Shown in pieces: positions 11,818 through 24,240 of a DNA stretch of 64,000 nt (position 1 is its first letter; every line of letters starts with the position of its first letter). Origin of the DNA: Cenococcum geophilum 1.58 (taxonomy: Eukaryota; Ascomycota; Dothideomycetes; Gloniales; Gloniaceae). The DNA lies in NCBI GenBank assembly GCA_001692895.1, contig KV748181.1:620001-684000 (forward strand), written 5' to 3'. The position numbers and the translations under genes are program-made. The notes beneath the pieces were generated by a model. That model searched no databases, was not told the DNA's origin, and saw only the letters and a program-made list of their open reading frames with translations.

Positions 11818-13443
11818 TAATAATAAAGAATAAAAAAGTACTACGACGCTAAGAGATCTAAGGGACTAAATATTAAGGAGGGAGATAAAGTATAGCTACT
11901 ATATAAAAATTTCCAGAGTTAATAACTAAGTAAAAAGTTAAACTATGTTAAACTAGGACCTTTTAAAATTACAGAAAAGATTTTACTGGTTATATTTAAG
12001 TTAAACATACTAGCTAAAATAAAGATNTACCCTATATAGTATATTGCGATACTAAAGCTAGTATACGGGAATATTAAGCCACTAGTTTATAAAGCAGATA
12101 TATATAGAGGATAAGAAGAGGATAAATAGTAAGTTTTAAAGATCGTTAGTTATAAGGATATAGACAATAAAACATAGTATAAAGTAAAGTAGATAGGCTA
12201 TAATAAGACTACCTAGGAGCTACTAGAAAATTTAAAGAATGCTATAAAAAAGGTATAGGAGTATTAGAAGAGAAAAGGTTAGGTAATATTAATAAAGAAG
12301 GATTACTAAAAAAATTAACTACCTAAGGGGGACCTAGAAAGAATGATTGCCGAACTATTTAGAGTTATTTCCTTCTCTATTAGAAGAGAACCTATTTTTT
12401 TATTACTAAGTTCCTATAAACCTTATTCTATAAGTTTTTACTTCTTAGAACGGACCTTTTTATAAACTTTCTTAAGACGGATTAACTAAGCAGATGTAGT
12501 AAGATAAGAATTAAGGGTATGTTGCTAAGCGTTAGCAGCCTCTTTCTTAATATTATAAGAGTAATAAAGTTTAGCAAGGGTAACCAAGAGCTTATTATTA
12601 AGCTTTGTAGTAGTAAACTAAATATAAGACCCTAAGATAAATTACTTAGGGAACTTAGAGACTATTAAGAGTTATAAAACGCGTATATTTAGCGTTAAAG
12701 ATAGAGCGAATATTGTAAGACGATTGGACGTTTACTTTAGTACACTCTAAATAGGAAGAGGGTTGCTAGAACAAGGGACTTGCTAATATAATATAAACTA
12801 ACCCCTTTTTTGCACAATAAGAATATAGAGACGGCATTATCTCACTAAGAAATAATATTGTAGTAATAGTATAAGACCGACGAGCTATAGAGGAAGAAGA
12901 AATTGCTTTAGGTATAATAAGTAAAGATATTAACTAAATTAATTAGACGGATATTATACCTCTAGTAAACAACCTAAAGATACTAGGTATCTTTAAGGAC
13001 GAAGATAAAAAGGAGGGAGATGGTGTTACGGACGCTTTAAGTATAATATTATAACTACTTAGGGAAGAGTTAGAAGAAGCTAGTTGGTTAATACGGGTAT
13101 AGTCTAGGATAAATCCTGTAAAACTATGTAACGAGGAATAGTAAGTAGAGTCACGTAATATAATTTATATAATCTATATAATCTATAAAATCTATTATAG
13201 AGCAAATAGAGTAGGCGGAGTAGATAGAGTAATAACTTTTTTAGGAGTACGGATGTGTATTTAAAGGACTATAGTCCCTACCTAAATAGTTCCTTTTTTG
13301 TAGTAATTCTTAGAATATAATTAAAGTTAATCTATTAGGCAACCACTTTACCAGTTATTATTACGTTATTGACTTTCTATATTACCTACACACCTAGCCT
13401 ATTAACGAGTCTACTGTAGTTCTTGCTATAAGGCTCCGTTACA
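11818..13443 (+). mobile_element. B-1 segment 3: integrase end, chromodomain, 3' leader and right LTR
   Basis: Resumes B-1 after the TIR element and aligns with B-2 from about 55420 to 57031: integrase C-terminal part, chromodomain (about 12110-12300), a long untranslated region and the right LTR. One undetermined base (n) lies at 12027. Broken, many RIP-type breaks. The flanking target duplication cannot be tested because the left end of B-1 is outside the window. Confidence 0.9.
13024..13443 (+). repeat. Right LTR of B-1
   Basis: 420 bp, TGTTACGGACGC to CTCCGTTACA, matching the B-2 LTRs (49031-49451 and 56611-57031) and, reversed, 59204-59628. Confidence 0.92.
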
Positions 13444-14055
13444 CGTTAGCCTTTAATATATACTTCCTTTATACCTCTTACTAGTTAGGGAGATATAATA
13501 TAGGACTTATAATCGCCCCTTATCTACGTTTCCGTAGTAGGCAGGAGCCTATTTCTAAAGGAGAGTGATTGTATAGGCCTGTGCCCTTTTACTACTTCGT
13601 ATAAGCTGCCTATCCACGCTATTACTATATAAGGTAAACTCGAACCCCTAACGCTAGTTAATTGCTATAGCTTAGCGCTCCTATAATAACGGAGTTTTTA
13701 ATAAGCTTAAATATTATAGTCCCTAACTTAACATTATATATCCTCCCCCGTTATTAGGTAAACACTACTACCTCCTAGATAGAGATAGGTAGGTAGTACT
13801 GTATAATATAGAATACTATATTATTCTGGCTGCGTATATACTTATCTCGCTTAGTGTTAAGGCGAAGGTAGAAGTTATACCTTCTTAGTTAGCGTAGCTT
13901 GTTATAAAGGTATAGGGGAGTAAAGGATAATAGATATAAACCTAGTCCTACTAGCTTACCTCTCCCTTTAATTACTTATATTTAATCTTTTTACTAATTG
14001 TTTAACTACTTTTCTCCCATATAGAAACTTAATAAAGACTATTTATAAAACACGT
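13444..14055. other. AT-rich sequence without a recognisable gene
   Basis: No open frame, tandem array or copy of another element in this window was seen here. It carries the same TA-rich RIP-like composition as its surroundings. Confidence 0.5.
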
Positions 14056-14059
14056 ATAT

Positions 14060-15010
14060 AGTTCCTAGAAGGGTAATAAAAAAGAAAGGTTATTAAGGTA
14101 TTGGGTAATATACTCTCTAGGCTTTAGAAAATAAGATAGGATCTAAAATAATTATATTATCTATGTTCTGTACTCTAGCTAAAGTAGTATTTTAGTTCTT
14201 CTACCTATAGTGACCTTATTATTTATCCTTAAAATAATTATTACTATTTATGTCTTTAAACGGGTTTTAAGTAGTATAGATAAATCCTATACGCGGAACC
14301 GTATCTATATACTAGATCTTTATATTATCTTACCATAAACTAATATCTCTATAGCGTTGCTTAACCTTATTTAAGTAACGCTCCTCCTCTTCAGTATTGT
14401 ATTTTATTTATAATATCTTATCTTTATATAAAAACTTCTAGGTTAGTTAATTAGCCCGTCCCTATCGCCCCTACTATAACGCCTTATACTTTTTATAAAT
14501 CTCTTAGAATTTAGGTATTATAAGACCTTCTCTATAATAAACTTTCCACTTACTGGTAGAAAAGTGACTATTAGGCATTTTAAATGCTTTTATAAAGTGG
14601 ATGCGGATAGGTTAGCCTAGTATACTTAGTGACATTCTTTTCTAACTAGCATTTTTATTGGTGCGAGATTGTTTAATAGCACTCTCTCCCTTAGTTATTA
14701 TATAATAGTATATTAGCTTAACTAGATAAGACCTAGCAACCAAATTATTAAACTTAAAAGTGGATTTTTTTCTTCACTTAGGGAGGTCGGGGAATATACG
14801 GTTTAGAAAGGGATTTATCTTCTATATACTATTTGGATTTATTAATATAGAAGAGAGGTATAGTATGGCCTAGATTAGAGGGCTCCCGGATATAATGGAC
14901 TGGAAGGATTTACAGACCCTTAGGCGGCGTAGGGTCACTTAAGGTAAAAGATAAAGGAAGATAAGCTTAATAAGTTTATTAGGTAGGGAGGTTATATATA
15001 TTAGTTGTTT
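14060..15010 (-). pseudogene. Decayed unrecognised protein gene
   Basis: Reading the minus strand, one frame stays coherent for about 300 codons, interrupted by TAA/TAG only. Readable pieces include PLYPGAL and TSLLYQQIQ-like text early on. Later come MPNSHFSTSKWKVYYREGL (about 14560) and NTEEEERYLNKVKQRYRDIS (about 14390), a charged, probably helical stretch. I do not recognise the family. Nothing in the sequence suggests a transposase or a membrane protein. It faces away from the gene starting at 16003, with about 1 kb between them that could have held two promoters. Original start and end are uncertain. Confidence 0.45.
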
Positions 15011-15892
15011 AATTTTTACTTATTTAACCTAAGGTGTAATTGTTTAGATGTCCGTCTTAAGGGGTCTCTTTAATCGGCCTATATAAGGTAATAATTTGGA
15101 GGGAGATATTATAGATAGTATTAATTAAGGATAAGGGAACGGAAATAGTTTTATAATAGGTTGGTAGAAGCTTCTTAAATTTATATTTATAACCCCTAGC
15201 TAAGAAATAGGGTTTGTAACTAAGCCCCTTAAAACACCCCCCCTATAAGTGGCTTTGGAGAGGTATAAATGCTAAGAAGTTTGTAAATATGGCTTATTAG
15301 TTTAACCTACGTATAACGCCTACTTAGGCTTAAAGGTAGTGGTGCCTTAGGCAGTATATTGATTTGGTTAGTTTAGATAAAAGCTATTTCTAGTATAGAG
15401 TCTATAATGTATAACGGCCCGCCTTATCTACTCCTTTACTATAGATAGGGTTCCTACTAGGAAGTATTAGTTCCAAATCCTAGATATATACTTACCTATC
15501 TTACGCCCCTTTTCTTTACCTTGCTATATAAGGCGTATATAAACCCCTAGTCTGAATAGTAAGCTTTATAGCTGCGTTCTGTTTCTCTACAGTAGTTTTT
15601 AGAGGCGAGATTGGCTAGACCCTAACTTTGGAGTATAAATGAGTTATTAGTATTAGCAGATAGCGTTATATACTGTTAGGCCGCGATACACACTACTATA
15701 TGCTAATTAAATTATAGCATTAGTGTTGCCTAGGCGTATATGCTAAGGCTTACGGACTAGGTCCGGAGGCGTAAACGGATCTTACTAACTTTTAAATTAA
15801 AACTGCTGATATAGCAGTACCATCCTATCCTAACTTAACGACAGTATTACTGCTACGCTGTAATGCGTGGAGCATTGTTAGTGGCTTAGACG
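15011..15892. other. Intergenic stretch between two diverging decayed genes
   Basis: No coherent frame found. AT-rich with many short C/T-poor runs; probably the old upstream region of both flanking pseudogenes. Confidence 0.4.
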
Positions 15893-15906
15893 TGTTATAT
15901 ATATAA
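15893..15906 (+). promoter_or_regulatory. TATA box-like site upstream of the 16003 gene
   Basis: TTATATATATAAAGG lies about 100 bases before the ATG at 16003. A pyrimidine-rich stretch (CTTTCTTCTTCTACACTTTTT) follows, as is common in fungal 5' leaders. In RIP-altered AT-rich DNA a TATA string alone is weak evidence; its position is what supports it. Confidence 0.35.
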
Positions 15907-16002
15907 AGGTCTTTATATTTGCTTGCAATTGCTACTCTATAATTACCTACTTTCTTCTTCTACACTTTTTATCTACCTCTTATTTTAGTTTTACTCTATA
16001 GA

Positions 16003-18240
16003 ATGAAGACATAAGGACGGCCTAATGGAGAAACTTAGCCTGGTCCCGGCCCTCTACTTAGTAAAACCCTAGTAAATACTTAGACGGTTAAAGAACAATT
16101 ATATATATCTAAGTTAAGCGCTAAGGAGATGATGCACATTACGGAATGTAAGCATTACTTTGGCGCGGTGCCGCTATTTTTATAGGAGTGTAGGGCCTGG
16201 CTATAGCGCGGTGTTTAAAAATATCCCCATTCCCTTTGGGCCCAATGTGCAGCGATTCTTATATATAGACATCGATGTAGACGGCTATTTGTCCGTATAG
16301 ATACACGAGACTAATAATAGTACTATAGCGACTATAACCTATTACTACCTAAAAGATAGGCTAAGCTACTTAAACTTCTAGGGGAAATCTGAAACGAAAT
16401 TTATAAATACGCATTTCCTCTATTTTTAGGGCTCTTCCCTTAGTAGGGACTTAAAGGGAGTAGTATAGGGCTTCTTGCGGTTAATAAATAGGTCTATAAG
16501 GAAGTTATAAGTCTAATATATGGTATAAAGCCACTTAGACTTAAATATAAGGAAGACGACTTAAGCATTAATGGAAATTTTTATAATTGGGATGGCTAGA
16601 ATTACTACGTTAGGCGCTACTTAGAATAGAGTTGTAACATATTTATGCTTCTCTAATTACTTGGCGGAAATGCGCTTTAATACGTTAATGATATTAAGAT
16701 TTATGTAGATTTTAAAGACTCTAAGGATGCCAAACGCTTAATTTTACTAGACTTTGTTTATGTACTCTATACTAAACAAAGAACCCAGCTAAGGCGTTTT
16801 ACGATAAAGTTTACTATAGCGACGTTAATAGTTGAGGAAGAGGAGGTCAAGTTTTTCCGCTTTCTTTAGGCGCTAAGGGAGGTTCTAGAGTTTAAAGACG
16901 TACGCTTTAAACTTAAGGACCCTCGTTGGCTTAAAGGGGAAGATAGGTAATAGCTCCTTTAGAGAGTATATATAATAAGGGATAGCCTATTACTAGGACG
17001 GAAATGTAAATTTAAGCAATTTTAGGGGTAGTATTAAGGTTTCTTATTATTATAGGAATAAGACTATAGGTTCTAATAAGTAAGGTCTTATTTTATATCT
17101 AGGTTATATCTAACTCTTAGGAGAATAAGGTAATGGCGAGTCTTCTAGCTTAGGTTATACTACGATTATACTTATTGCAGAGGTGTTAGGGTTAGAGTTT
17201 ATACTTATGGACTTAATCTAGCTTTCTCCGCTAAATTGGCGTAAAAGTTTCTTCCGGAGAAGTTTTATCTATTTATTCTTTAGCGCGAACTTATCGAGCC
17301 AAAAGCTCGACTTTTATAGTTAGTTATTAATGTACGCCTTTTATTAGTTTAATAACTGACCTATATATTAACGCATTGCAGCTATATCTTCGACACGTTC
17401 TTAGCTGGTAGTTAAGAGCACTCTTTTAAGCATTTGTAAAGAGCCGAGGTTAAAGTAGTATATACTATGGCCTAGCTATACGCCTTAGCTAATAGGCGAT
17501 TGTAGTTCTAAACCGCCTCTAGGCCGCGAGTTTTAGTTATATATAGTATTTCCTGTATAATATTATGTGATTGGATTTCTATTTAAAGAAGCTAGGCGAT
17601 TATAGAGGATTAGTCTAAGCTAGGAGGTAACAGCTATATAGTACTACTGCTTTAGGCGATCTGTAATAGCCACCTATCTAGAATGGGAAGTGTTAGATTA
17701 TTTTCGGCCGTAGGCTGCGTTGGTATTAGTTTAGATACTGATGATAACGTAGATAGGGAAGGTACTATAGCCGGAATTGGATAAGACCTAGGCTCTAAGG
17801 GAGTATAAACCTTATATACCATTTTAGACATTAAAGTCGATGGCTTTAGGATGCTCTCGCAGGTGTATAATAGTGCTGTAGGTGTTTAAAGAGGCTTAGG
17901 TACCTACTCCTCCCCCTAATATTTAGAGCGCTATAGCGGAATTAGAAGAGGTCGCTTTTATATATAATAATAAGTCTTAGAAATAACCCCCTAGAATATA
18001 GGCGTCTTATTATAATTCTTTCTTAATTTAAGTGCTAGCTCGGGTTTGGAGAGTATAAGTTTAGGAAAATTAGTTATTAGAGATATAACTAAGCTGCCTA
18101 TTATTAGGAGGGTCCTATTTAGGGCCATTAAAAAGCCCTTTAGAGAAGTTGCTATTAAGGAAGTTATTTTATTGCTAGCTATTTATAATCTAGTTTCAAT
18201 TATTGGACCGTTATATACTGGTGCCTAAATTGGGTTTTAG
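16003..18240 (+). pseudogene. Long decayed unrecognised gene
   Basis: From ATG 16003 the frame is coherent for some 340 codons with only TAA/TAG interruptions plus one TGA. Landmarks: SKLSAKEMMHITECKHYFGA near 16110; a Cys/Arg-rich stretch near 16260; KIYVDFKDSKDAKRLILLDF near 16700; an acidic EEEEVKFF segment near 16840. Past about 17050 coherent text continues in other frames, including HILLY- and Leu-rich segments and a Pro-rich PTPPPN near 17910, to about 18240. The protein may have been 700 residues or more, with introns or frameshifts that I cannot place. No family recognised. The dense RIP suggests it is, or was, one of several genomic copies. Confidence 0.45.
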
Positions 18241-18615
18241 GAATCTTATATCCCCAGAGAGGTGTTTTAGTTAGATTTGTCTTCCTAGAGAGGTGTCCTA
18301 GCCAGATTTCTCTCCCTAGACGATTTGTCTCCCTAGAGAGGTATCCTAGTCAGATTTATATCCCTAGAGAGACGTCCCCAGACTTGTCTCTTCGGAGAGG
18401 TATCCTAGTTAGATTTGTATCCCTAGAGATACATTTCCGGACTTATCTCCCCGGAGAGGTGTCCTAGTTAGATTTGTCTCCCTAGAGAGGTATCCTAGCA
18501 AGATTTCTCTCCTTAGACGATTTGTCTTCTTAAAAAGGTGTCCTAGCTAAATTCCTCTCCCTAGGTAAATGTTCTAGTCAGATTTATCTCCCTAGAGAAG
18601 CGTTTTGGAAAGATA
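18235..18615. repeat. Tandem array with unit of about 36 bp
   Basis: About ten imperfect copies built on TCCCTAGAGAGGTGTCCTAG followed by a YAGATTTRTC stretch. Some units are shortened (CTAGACGATTTGTCT). It lies directly after the decayed 16003 gene and may be an extension of its coding end or a 3' minisatellite. Confidence 0.85.
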
Positions 18616-18699
18616 TAAGTAGGTAAAATGCCTAGATATATACTCGCGTACCTAATACCTATTAAAGGTATATTTCTATAATATTTAGTATAGGAGATT

Positions 18700-19620
18700 T
18701 AAGCTCGGAGACCTAAGCTTGTTAAGTTATTTGCTTAATAAGGGCTATAGTTTAAAATAGATTTGCTATTACTTTAAAAGCCATATAGAATTGTTCTCTT
18801 CTTTATATATTTATTAAGCTTATCTACCTCCTCCTTTAGTAAGTCACCTATACGCTTATGTAGGTTAGCGAGCTTCTGTATATATATTGCCTTTCTTTAT
18901 ATTTTCCGAACCTTTTATTTAAGTTCTAATGCTACTAGGCACGACTAGAGACGTATTTACTCATTTATATTAGATTTACTCACTAATTCGTCCGATAATT
19001 TAAGTAATATTAAGTATTTAGTTCGTTTAGAGTGCTTAGCTAGGGTATTAAAGGGCCTAATACTCTTTAGGCTACTATCGCTTAGATTCTTAGTATCTGT
19101 CTTACTTTTAGCTGTTTACTCTTATTTACGAGTTTAAAGGCTATAGCGCGCTCCTTTGGTACTATAATGATAATTAAAACAGGATCCCTTTAGATATCCT
19201 TCTAGGATTATATATTTAGCGAAGGGTTCTCTTTCTTTTTTATAGTCTAGGTAAGCCAGTATACTATTTCTTACTTATTTATAACTATACGCTAAAGCAG
19301 CTTTATAATTCTAGGGCGGAAACAAATTAATCTGATCGCGACCCCAGCGTAATTTAACGCCGTATAGTAGTTCTATTTAGGCTATAGCCTTTATTAGTTT
19401 GGAATTCGCTTAAAGGAGGGCTTACTCTACTTATTTTAATGGCGTTTTAGGTTTATAGGACTCCTAGTTCTTAGTTATAATGTCTAGGTTAATATATATT
19501 GTAAGAAGTTTAACGTAGTTAAGTTATTACAGTAACGTTAAGTGAAGATAAGTATGCTATATTATAGATCTTAGGCGAAGTCCGAGTTCTATAGTTTTAG
19601 TTTTAGGGTATCTAAATGCT
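18700..19620 (-). pseudogene. Decayed fungal gene with a CxNCHY-like segment and a C-terminal coiled coil
   Basis: On the minus strand the text near 19180 reads like GSCFNYHYSTKGARYSL. This recalls the Cys/His-rich 'C-x2-CHY-x4-G-x-RCS' tail of a group of fungal hypothetical proteins; that resemblance is from memory and is not a named family. Beyond it come a Ser/Lys-rich linker, then KLANLHKRIGDLLKEEVDKL near 18830, which is heptad-like and probably a coiled coil, ending near 18700. In-frame TAA/TAG only. A more N-terminal stretch, RWGRDQINLFPP near 19330, is readable in a nearby frame. Function unknown. Confidence 0.45.
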
Positions 19621-19859
19621 AAGGCCGCTAAACTTTATTTTTAGATATTAAAGGGGATACTTTTAGAACCTAGAAGAAATAGACGATAACTTACTACCCT
19701 AGTTAGTACTTTTAATCAAAGCTGCTCCGCACGTCCTATATAGGGTATTATCCCTAAATGCTAAGCTTATAGCTGTTAGGCCTGTATCTATACTAACTTT
19801 TAGAAAGTAAGATAAGCCCTATATTGGTTTAGGACTAGTAAAGCCGAAAATTCCTAATA

Positions 19860-20440
19860 TTATCATTAATAATGCTAAAGAGAAATAGGTAGAAAAAGAA
19901 AACGCTAGCGGCTATAGTATATACTAGGGTAATCTTAGTTATAACCTAGAGTAGAGGTGCGACTAATAGACGTAGAAAAAGGCTAGGGTAGTTATAGTAG
20001 TAAATATAGATTCTAGCCTAAGAATAGAAGCAGTTTTAGATCTAGGACCTTAGACTAAAGTAAAAAAGGAAAAAGTACTAGATTTGGGAACCTAGACGCC
20101 TAGATATAAGAACTGCCTCGTAAATTTTAGTAGATATAATTAGACTTATATAGGCCTTAAAAGTTGCTAAGAATAGTAGATAGTAAGTATACTAGTACTT
20201 TAGAGAGCGTTTATAAATTCTAATATAATGGGAAAACTACCGAAACTTCTACCTACGCGGATATTAGAGGAGACAAAAGGTACTAATTTTTTAAGTATCC
20301 CTTTCTGCTAAAGGAGATGCAATAACGAATGCTAGAGAGCGTTAGATAAGTTAATAGCATTAAAGTTAGAAGGCTGGCGAAGATTATTAAGCCTTTTATG
20401 CTCGGGACCATATAATGCTAAAACGTAGGCGTGTTTTAAC
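19860..20440 (+). pseudogene. Decayed gene fragment with a QQRMLE-type helix
   Basis: A plus-strand frame reads TSTYADIRGDK near 20240, then YPFLLKEMQ and RMLESVR near 20290-20340, then KVRRLAKIIKPFMLGTI to about 20410. The middle resembles the segment of the downstream gene near 22865 (HILLLRKLQQRMLENIR), so the two may be diverged paralogues. Family not recognised; RIP-type stops throughout. Confidence 0.35.
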
Positions 20441-21190
20441 CATTCCTCTCTTTACCTAATGTATCCTCGGGAATCTACGATTGAAAATAACAATCTCTGG
20501 AAATTTAGCTGTATCCTTACCGGTATTATAGAATGGGTTAAACGAATATAAATATTGATATCCCTTATAAATATAAAACGAATATTAGCTAGACTATTAC
20601 TGAGCCCTAAATAAAGAAAAGCATTTTTAAAATTACTCTGGAACTAGATCCTCCTTCCTTTAATAGGCTTTACAGTTACGCCGGTTAATACTCTAATTTA
20701 AGGAGCCTTACCTAATTATCTAAATAGGGACGTATAATATCCCGCAGTTAGTCTCGTAACTTATTGGTTTCTAACACTATAAACGATTAGTAGTATAAAA
20801 ACGATATAATGTATAAGCTCTTACCCGTTACTAGAATTTCCCCTCACTCCTCCGCCTCTTCTTATAGCCTTTTTATATGTTTTTCCTCCCTCTCTTCCCG
20901 GAGTATTATCTTAAGATCTATAGGCCTATTCTGCACGTTAATAAGTTAGCGGGATTTTACCGTATTTACCCCTTTTGTAATCTTCTTAAGATCCGCGAAG
21001 CTATTATCCGAACTAATATATCGACCTACTTTATCCTCCTTTCTTATTATTGTCACCAAATGCGCCCCTTCTAATTTAATATATATTAAGATACTAAGGA
21101 TCTGCTCTATATTAGCGTGCTATAATAATAGTATTAGAATTAGGATACTAATATAAAAAGCGTCGTTCCTTAGAACTTAGTTAATTATAG
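20441..21190 (+). pseudogene. Further decayed coding text, unrecognised
   Basis: One plus-strand frame gives coherent stretches such as KSIFKITLELDPPSFNRLYS (near 20615) and MYKLLPVTRISPHSSASSYS (near 20815). Other frames also stay open for 60 codons here, so the true frame is not certain. It could be the C-terminal part of the preceding fragment. Confidence 0.25.
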
Positions 21191-22461
21191 ATTATACCGC
21201 GATCTCGGTCTCTAAGTATTGTAAGTTTTAACTTAGCGACTTATAATTGGGGCCTTACCTCTAGTCTCTAATTGCTATACTAGATGGACTTAATAGGTGC
21301 GGGACTTGTGAGCATTATACCTATATATTAGCTATTTTAGGTATAGTAGCTATATAACTATACCAGAACCGCTCACTACTATAAAAATAGTCTTATAATT
21401 GCCTACCGGCGCACTAATTCTGTATAGCCTACTAAATAGAGCTAAGCGGGGCAGTAAACTATTAAGGTGGGGCTGTAAACCATTAGGGCTAGGTGTAAGG
21501 CAGCGTAATAATTTCTATATCATGCCTCTATAAGGCTTAATAAACAGATCTAAAGAATCCTACTCTCTATCTAACTAAGACGCTATAGTAAAGGGGTAAC
21601 TTTAAAAGATAGACTAGAAGCTTAATAATAGAATTTAGAGGTTAATATACTGCCCTACTTTGACTTTTAGCGGTCGAGATAGGGTTAATTTAACCTTAAT
21701 AGTATCTTTAAAGTAAGTAATATGGGCTTAAGATCGATGTATAAAGAACCCTTAGAGAAGAAGTGCTAAAAGGAATGCTACTGTAAAGATATAAGTATAG
21801 ATTTGTGGAATAAGTGGTTTTAATTCTAAGTATCGCTAAATAGAATACGTAGAAATAGTCGCCAACGCCTAGTGGATACGGATAAATATTTCATACGAAA
21901 ACTTACAGAGGAAAGGGTTAGAGAGTAGAAGAAGAAGGAATAGTGAAGATCCTCCCTATACGACGTTAGACACGGTTAGTAACTTATTTAAAATTTAAAA
22001 TGGATAAATAGCTTATAATAAGACCCTATAGATTCTCTACCACTTATAAAGGAAAAGGGTTTCGGCTTCCTATTACTGTAAAAACGTGAAAGATTAGAAG
22101 TAAAACCTATATAATCCTACTAAAGTAATAAATTTGTTAATATATGCTTAAAGGAACCTTAAGGATATCTATAAGAAAGCTTAGGTAAGAACCGGTAAAA
22201 TTTAGGACTATATTAATTAATAAGATATTTACGGCTTGTAATTTAGCTGTTAAGATATTTAGAACTTTAAAGCCTATATAGAACGTGTTTACCGCGATAT
22301 AAAACAACTATAAAACGATATCGGCTCGACTCTAGGGGCCAAAGTATCAATAGCGGTGGATTACCCGCGGGTAGGTAAGGTGTTTGGATGCTAGACAAGA
22401 AATAGTCCTTAAAAATGCTTCTATATAAGGACGGCAGTTAACAAGCATTAAAAAAAGGAAG
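21191..22461. other. AT-rich stretch without a recognised gene
   Basis: No coherent long frame on either strand and no copy of another element in this window. Somewhat less altered near its right end, leading into the gene at 22462. Confidence 0.4.
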
Positions 22462-23183
22462 ATGCCACCTGCGGCAACCGTATATAATTGCGTGATTTCT
22501 ATGGCGGTACGGATGACTATTAAGGAGAGGGCAAGAAAATGTGCGGACGAAGCTATTAAAAAGAGCGGAGTATAGGTCTATTTTATATGCAAAGTATAGG
22601 TAAACGTTAAAATAGAAAGGAGTTAGAATGGGGTAGAGTAGGGGGCTAAAACTAGGAATATAGTGAGAATTCCAAAACTGATCTAGGTACTAAAATTAGC
22701 TAGGTGCGAGATATTACTACTCTAGTAGGTACCGAAAGAGATAATCTAGTTCTAAAACACACTTGCGAAATGGAAATTATCTACGAAGATTGAACTAGCT
22801 CGGCGGATACTTATAACCTATACGCGTTCCGACGGTGGCGAAGGATACTAACCCTATAAGCATATCCTTTTGCTAAGGAAGCTACAACAACGGATGCTAG
22901 AGAATATTAGATTATAGTATAGGAAATTAATCTCCAACGTATCTTCGTTAACTTAAATATTAAAGCAGCAGAAGTAGTCTTAAAGAGGAAGCTAACAGCA
23001 TTAGAACTAGCAGGCTAACGACGTAAATTGTTAACGCTAATAGCTCCGTCCTCTTTAACGTATCCATTTATTAGTTCTGTAACAATAGAGCTTAGCGCTT
23101 TAACATACTTAGAAGCGCCGTTAGATATACTAGCATAACAATTTTCCAGGCTTACTATACGCTTTGTTAGTACTAAGATCTAA
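22462..23183 (+). pseudogene. Decayed unrecognised gene, about 230 codons
   Basis: ATG 22462 opens a frame reading MPPAATVYNCVISMAV, then a basic segment TIKERARKCADEAIKKSG. After scattered TAG/TAA comes KWKLSTKIELARRILITYTR (near 22775) and HILLLRKLQQRMLENIR (near 22865). Near 22930 the coherent text moves to another frame (VVLKRKLTALELAG, LIAPSSLTYPFISSVTIELS) up to TAA at 23181-23183, so a frameshift or lost intron lies there. The basic, helical look could suit a nucleic-acid-binding protein, but that is only an impression. It is followed at short distance by two more plus-strand genes. Confidence 0.4.
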
Positions 23184-23260
23184 TATACTAGAGACGTTTA
23201 CTAACTAATTTTTATATCTCCATATAGATAAATAAGGATATTTAAATAAGTAAGCGAGCT

Positions 23261-24240
23261 ATGTTCGAACCCTTTTTCCGTAAAATACGCAAGCCCATTA
23301 AGTATCTGCCATAGTTAGTGCGTTTATTTAAGGTATTGCTACTAGGTGATACCTATCTAAGTATTACAGCCAATCGAATTTTATTAAGGCGGGGATTGCT
23401 AGCATTATAAGAAATGGAATAGGCCATGTATTTAAAAACGATATAGGAAGTTCCCTTAAACCTATATACTTCTAGGGTAGATATAATGTTGGCGTGCTAT
23501 AGCTGCTGCACTTTATAGAGGTTTTCCTTAACACTTGGCCCTTTAAACCTTTTTACTAAGGCAAGCTTTAATAGTGGGTTACTCTGCCGACTTTTTACCG
23601 TGACGGCATTAAATTAGGCCTCTTTGCGTTCAGCCACAGTAATCTAGTCTTTAATACCGAGTCGGAGATCCTAGGATTTCTTATAGTCTGTCTAAGGAGA
23701 ATAGTATTTCGTTCTTTTATATTCGTGTCCTCTGACCCCAGCTTTGGCAGCCCTAACGAGACGTAAATCTCTTAAACAAGTCTTAGGATCCATGGTTTCT
23801 TTATCTAAAGTGTTAAGTCTTTTCCTTCCTAAGGCTTTTATTCTATCACGCTTGGGGATTATATTTTTGCCACTAACGCCATTTAAGTCTACAAATTGAC
23901 GCTTATGCCTACTAAGTGCATTAAAATCAATTTGGGTGTGGCGCTTGTTCTATACGGAACCTATTTTAAGCGGTGTATAACGGAGGTCTAGGTTTGCGGT
24001 CGTTTTTAGTTAGAAGATATATGCGAAGACATGTTAACTTTTATAATTTCCCCTAAGAGGAAATGTAATATATATAGCCGGGTCTATAATTGGTCCGTAA
24101 AAGATATAAATTACGTGACCGTGGTAACAGATTTGGCACCGTAAGCTACGGGAGGATGGATAAAGCAATCCACTCTCCTACTAGTATGGCATATTCCTAA
24201 CAGTTGCCTTAACATGCCTTAGGCACGATTCATCGAATAA
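23261..24240 (+). pseudogene. Decayed unrecognised gene upstream of DUF3723
   Basis: ATG 23261 opens MFEPFFRKIRKPIKYLP and remains coherent to about 23510. The readable frame then changes to LLHFIEVFLNTWPFKPF, YRDGIKLGLFAFSHSNLVF (about 23600), KCIKINLGVALVLYGTYFKR (about 23915), CEDMLTFIISPKRKCNIYSR (about 24020) and VTVVTDLAP, to TAA 24238-24240. Stops are sparse compared with the retroelements. The tail overlaps the proposed DUF3723 start (24186) in another frame. Two exons or one frameshift near 23510 would explain the change. No family recognised. Confidence 0.42.

Noticed and set aside
20877-21074. 65-codon open frame
   Set aside because: Several frames are open here; a neighbouring frame gives equally coherent text, so no separate gene is claimed.
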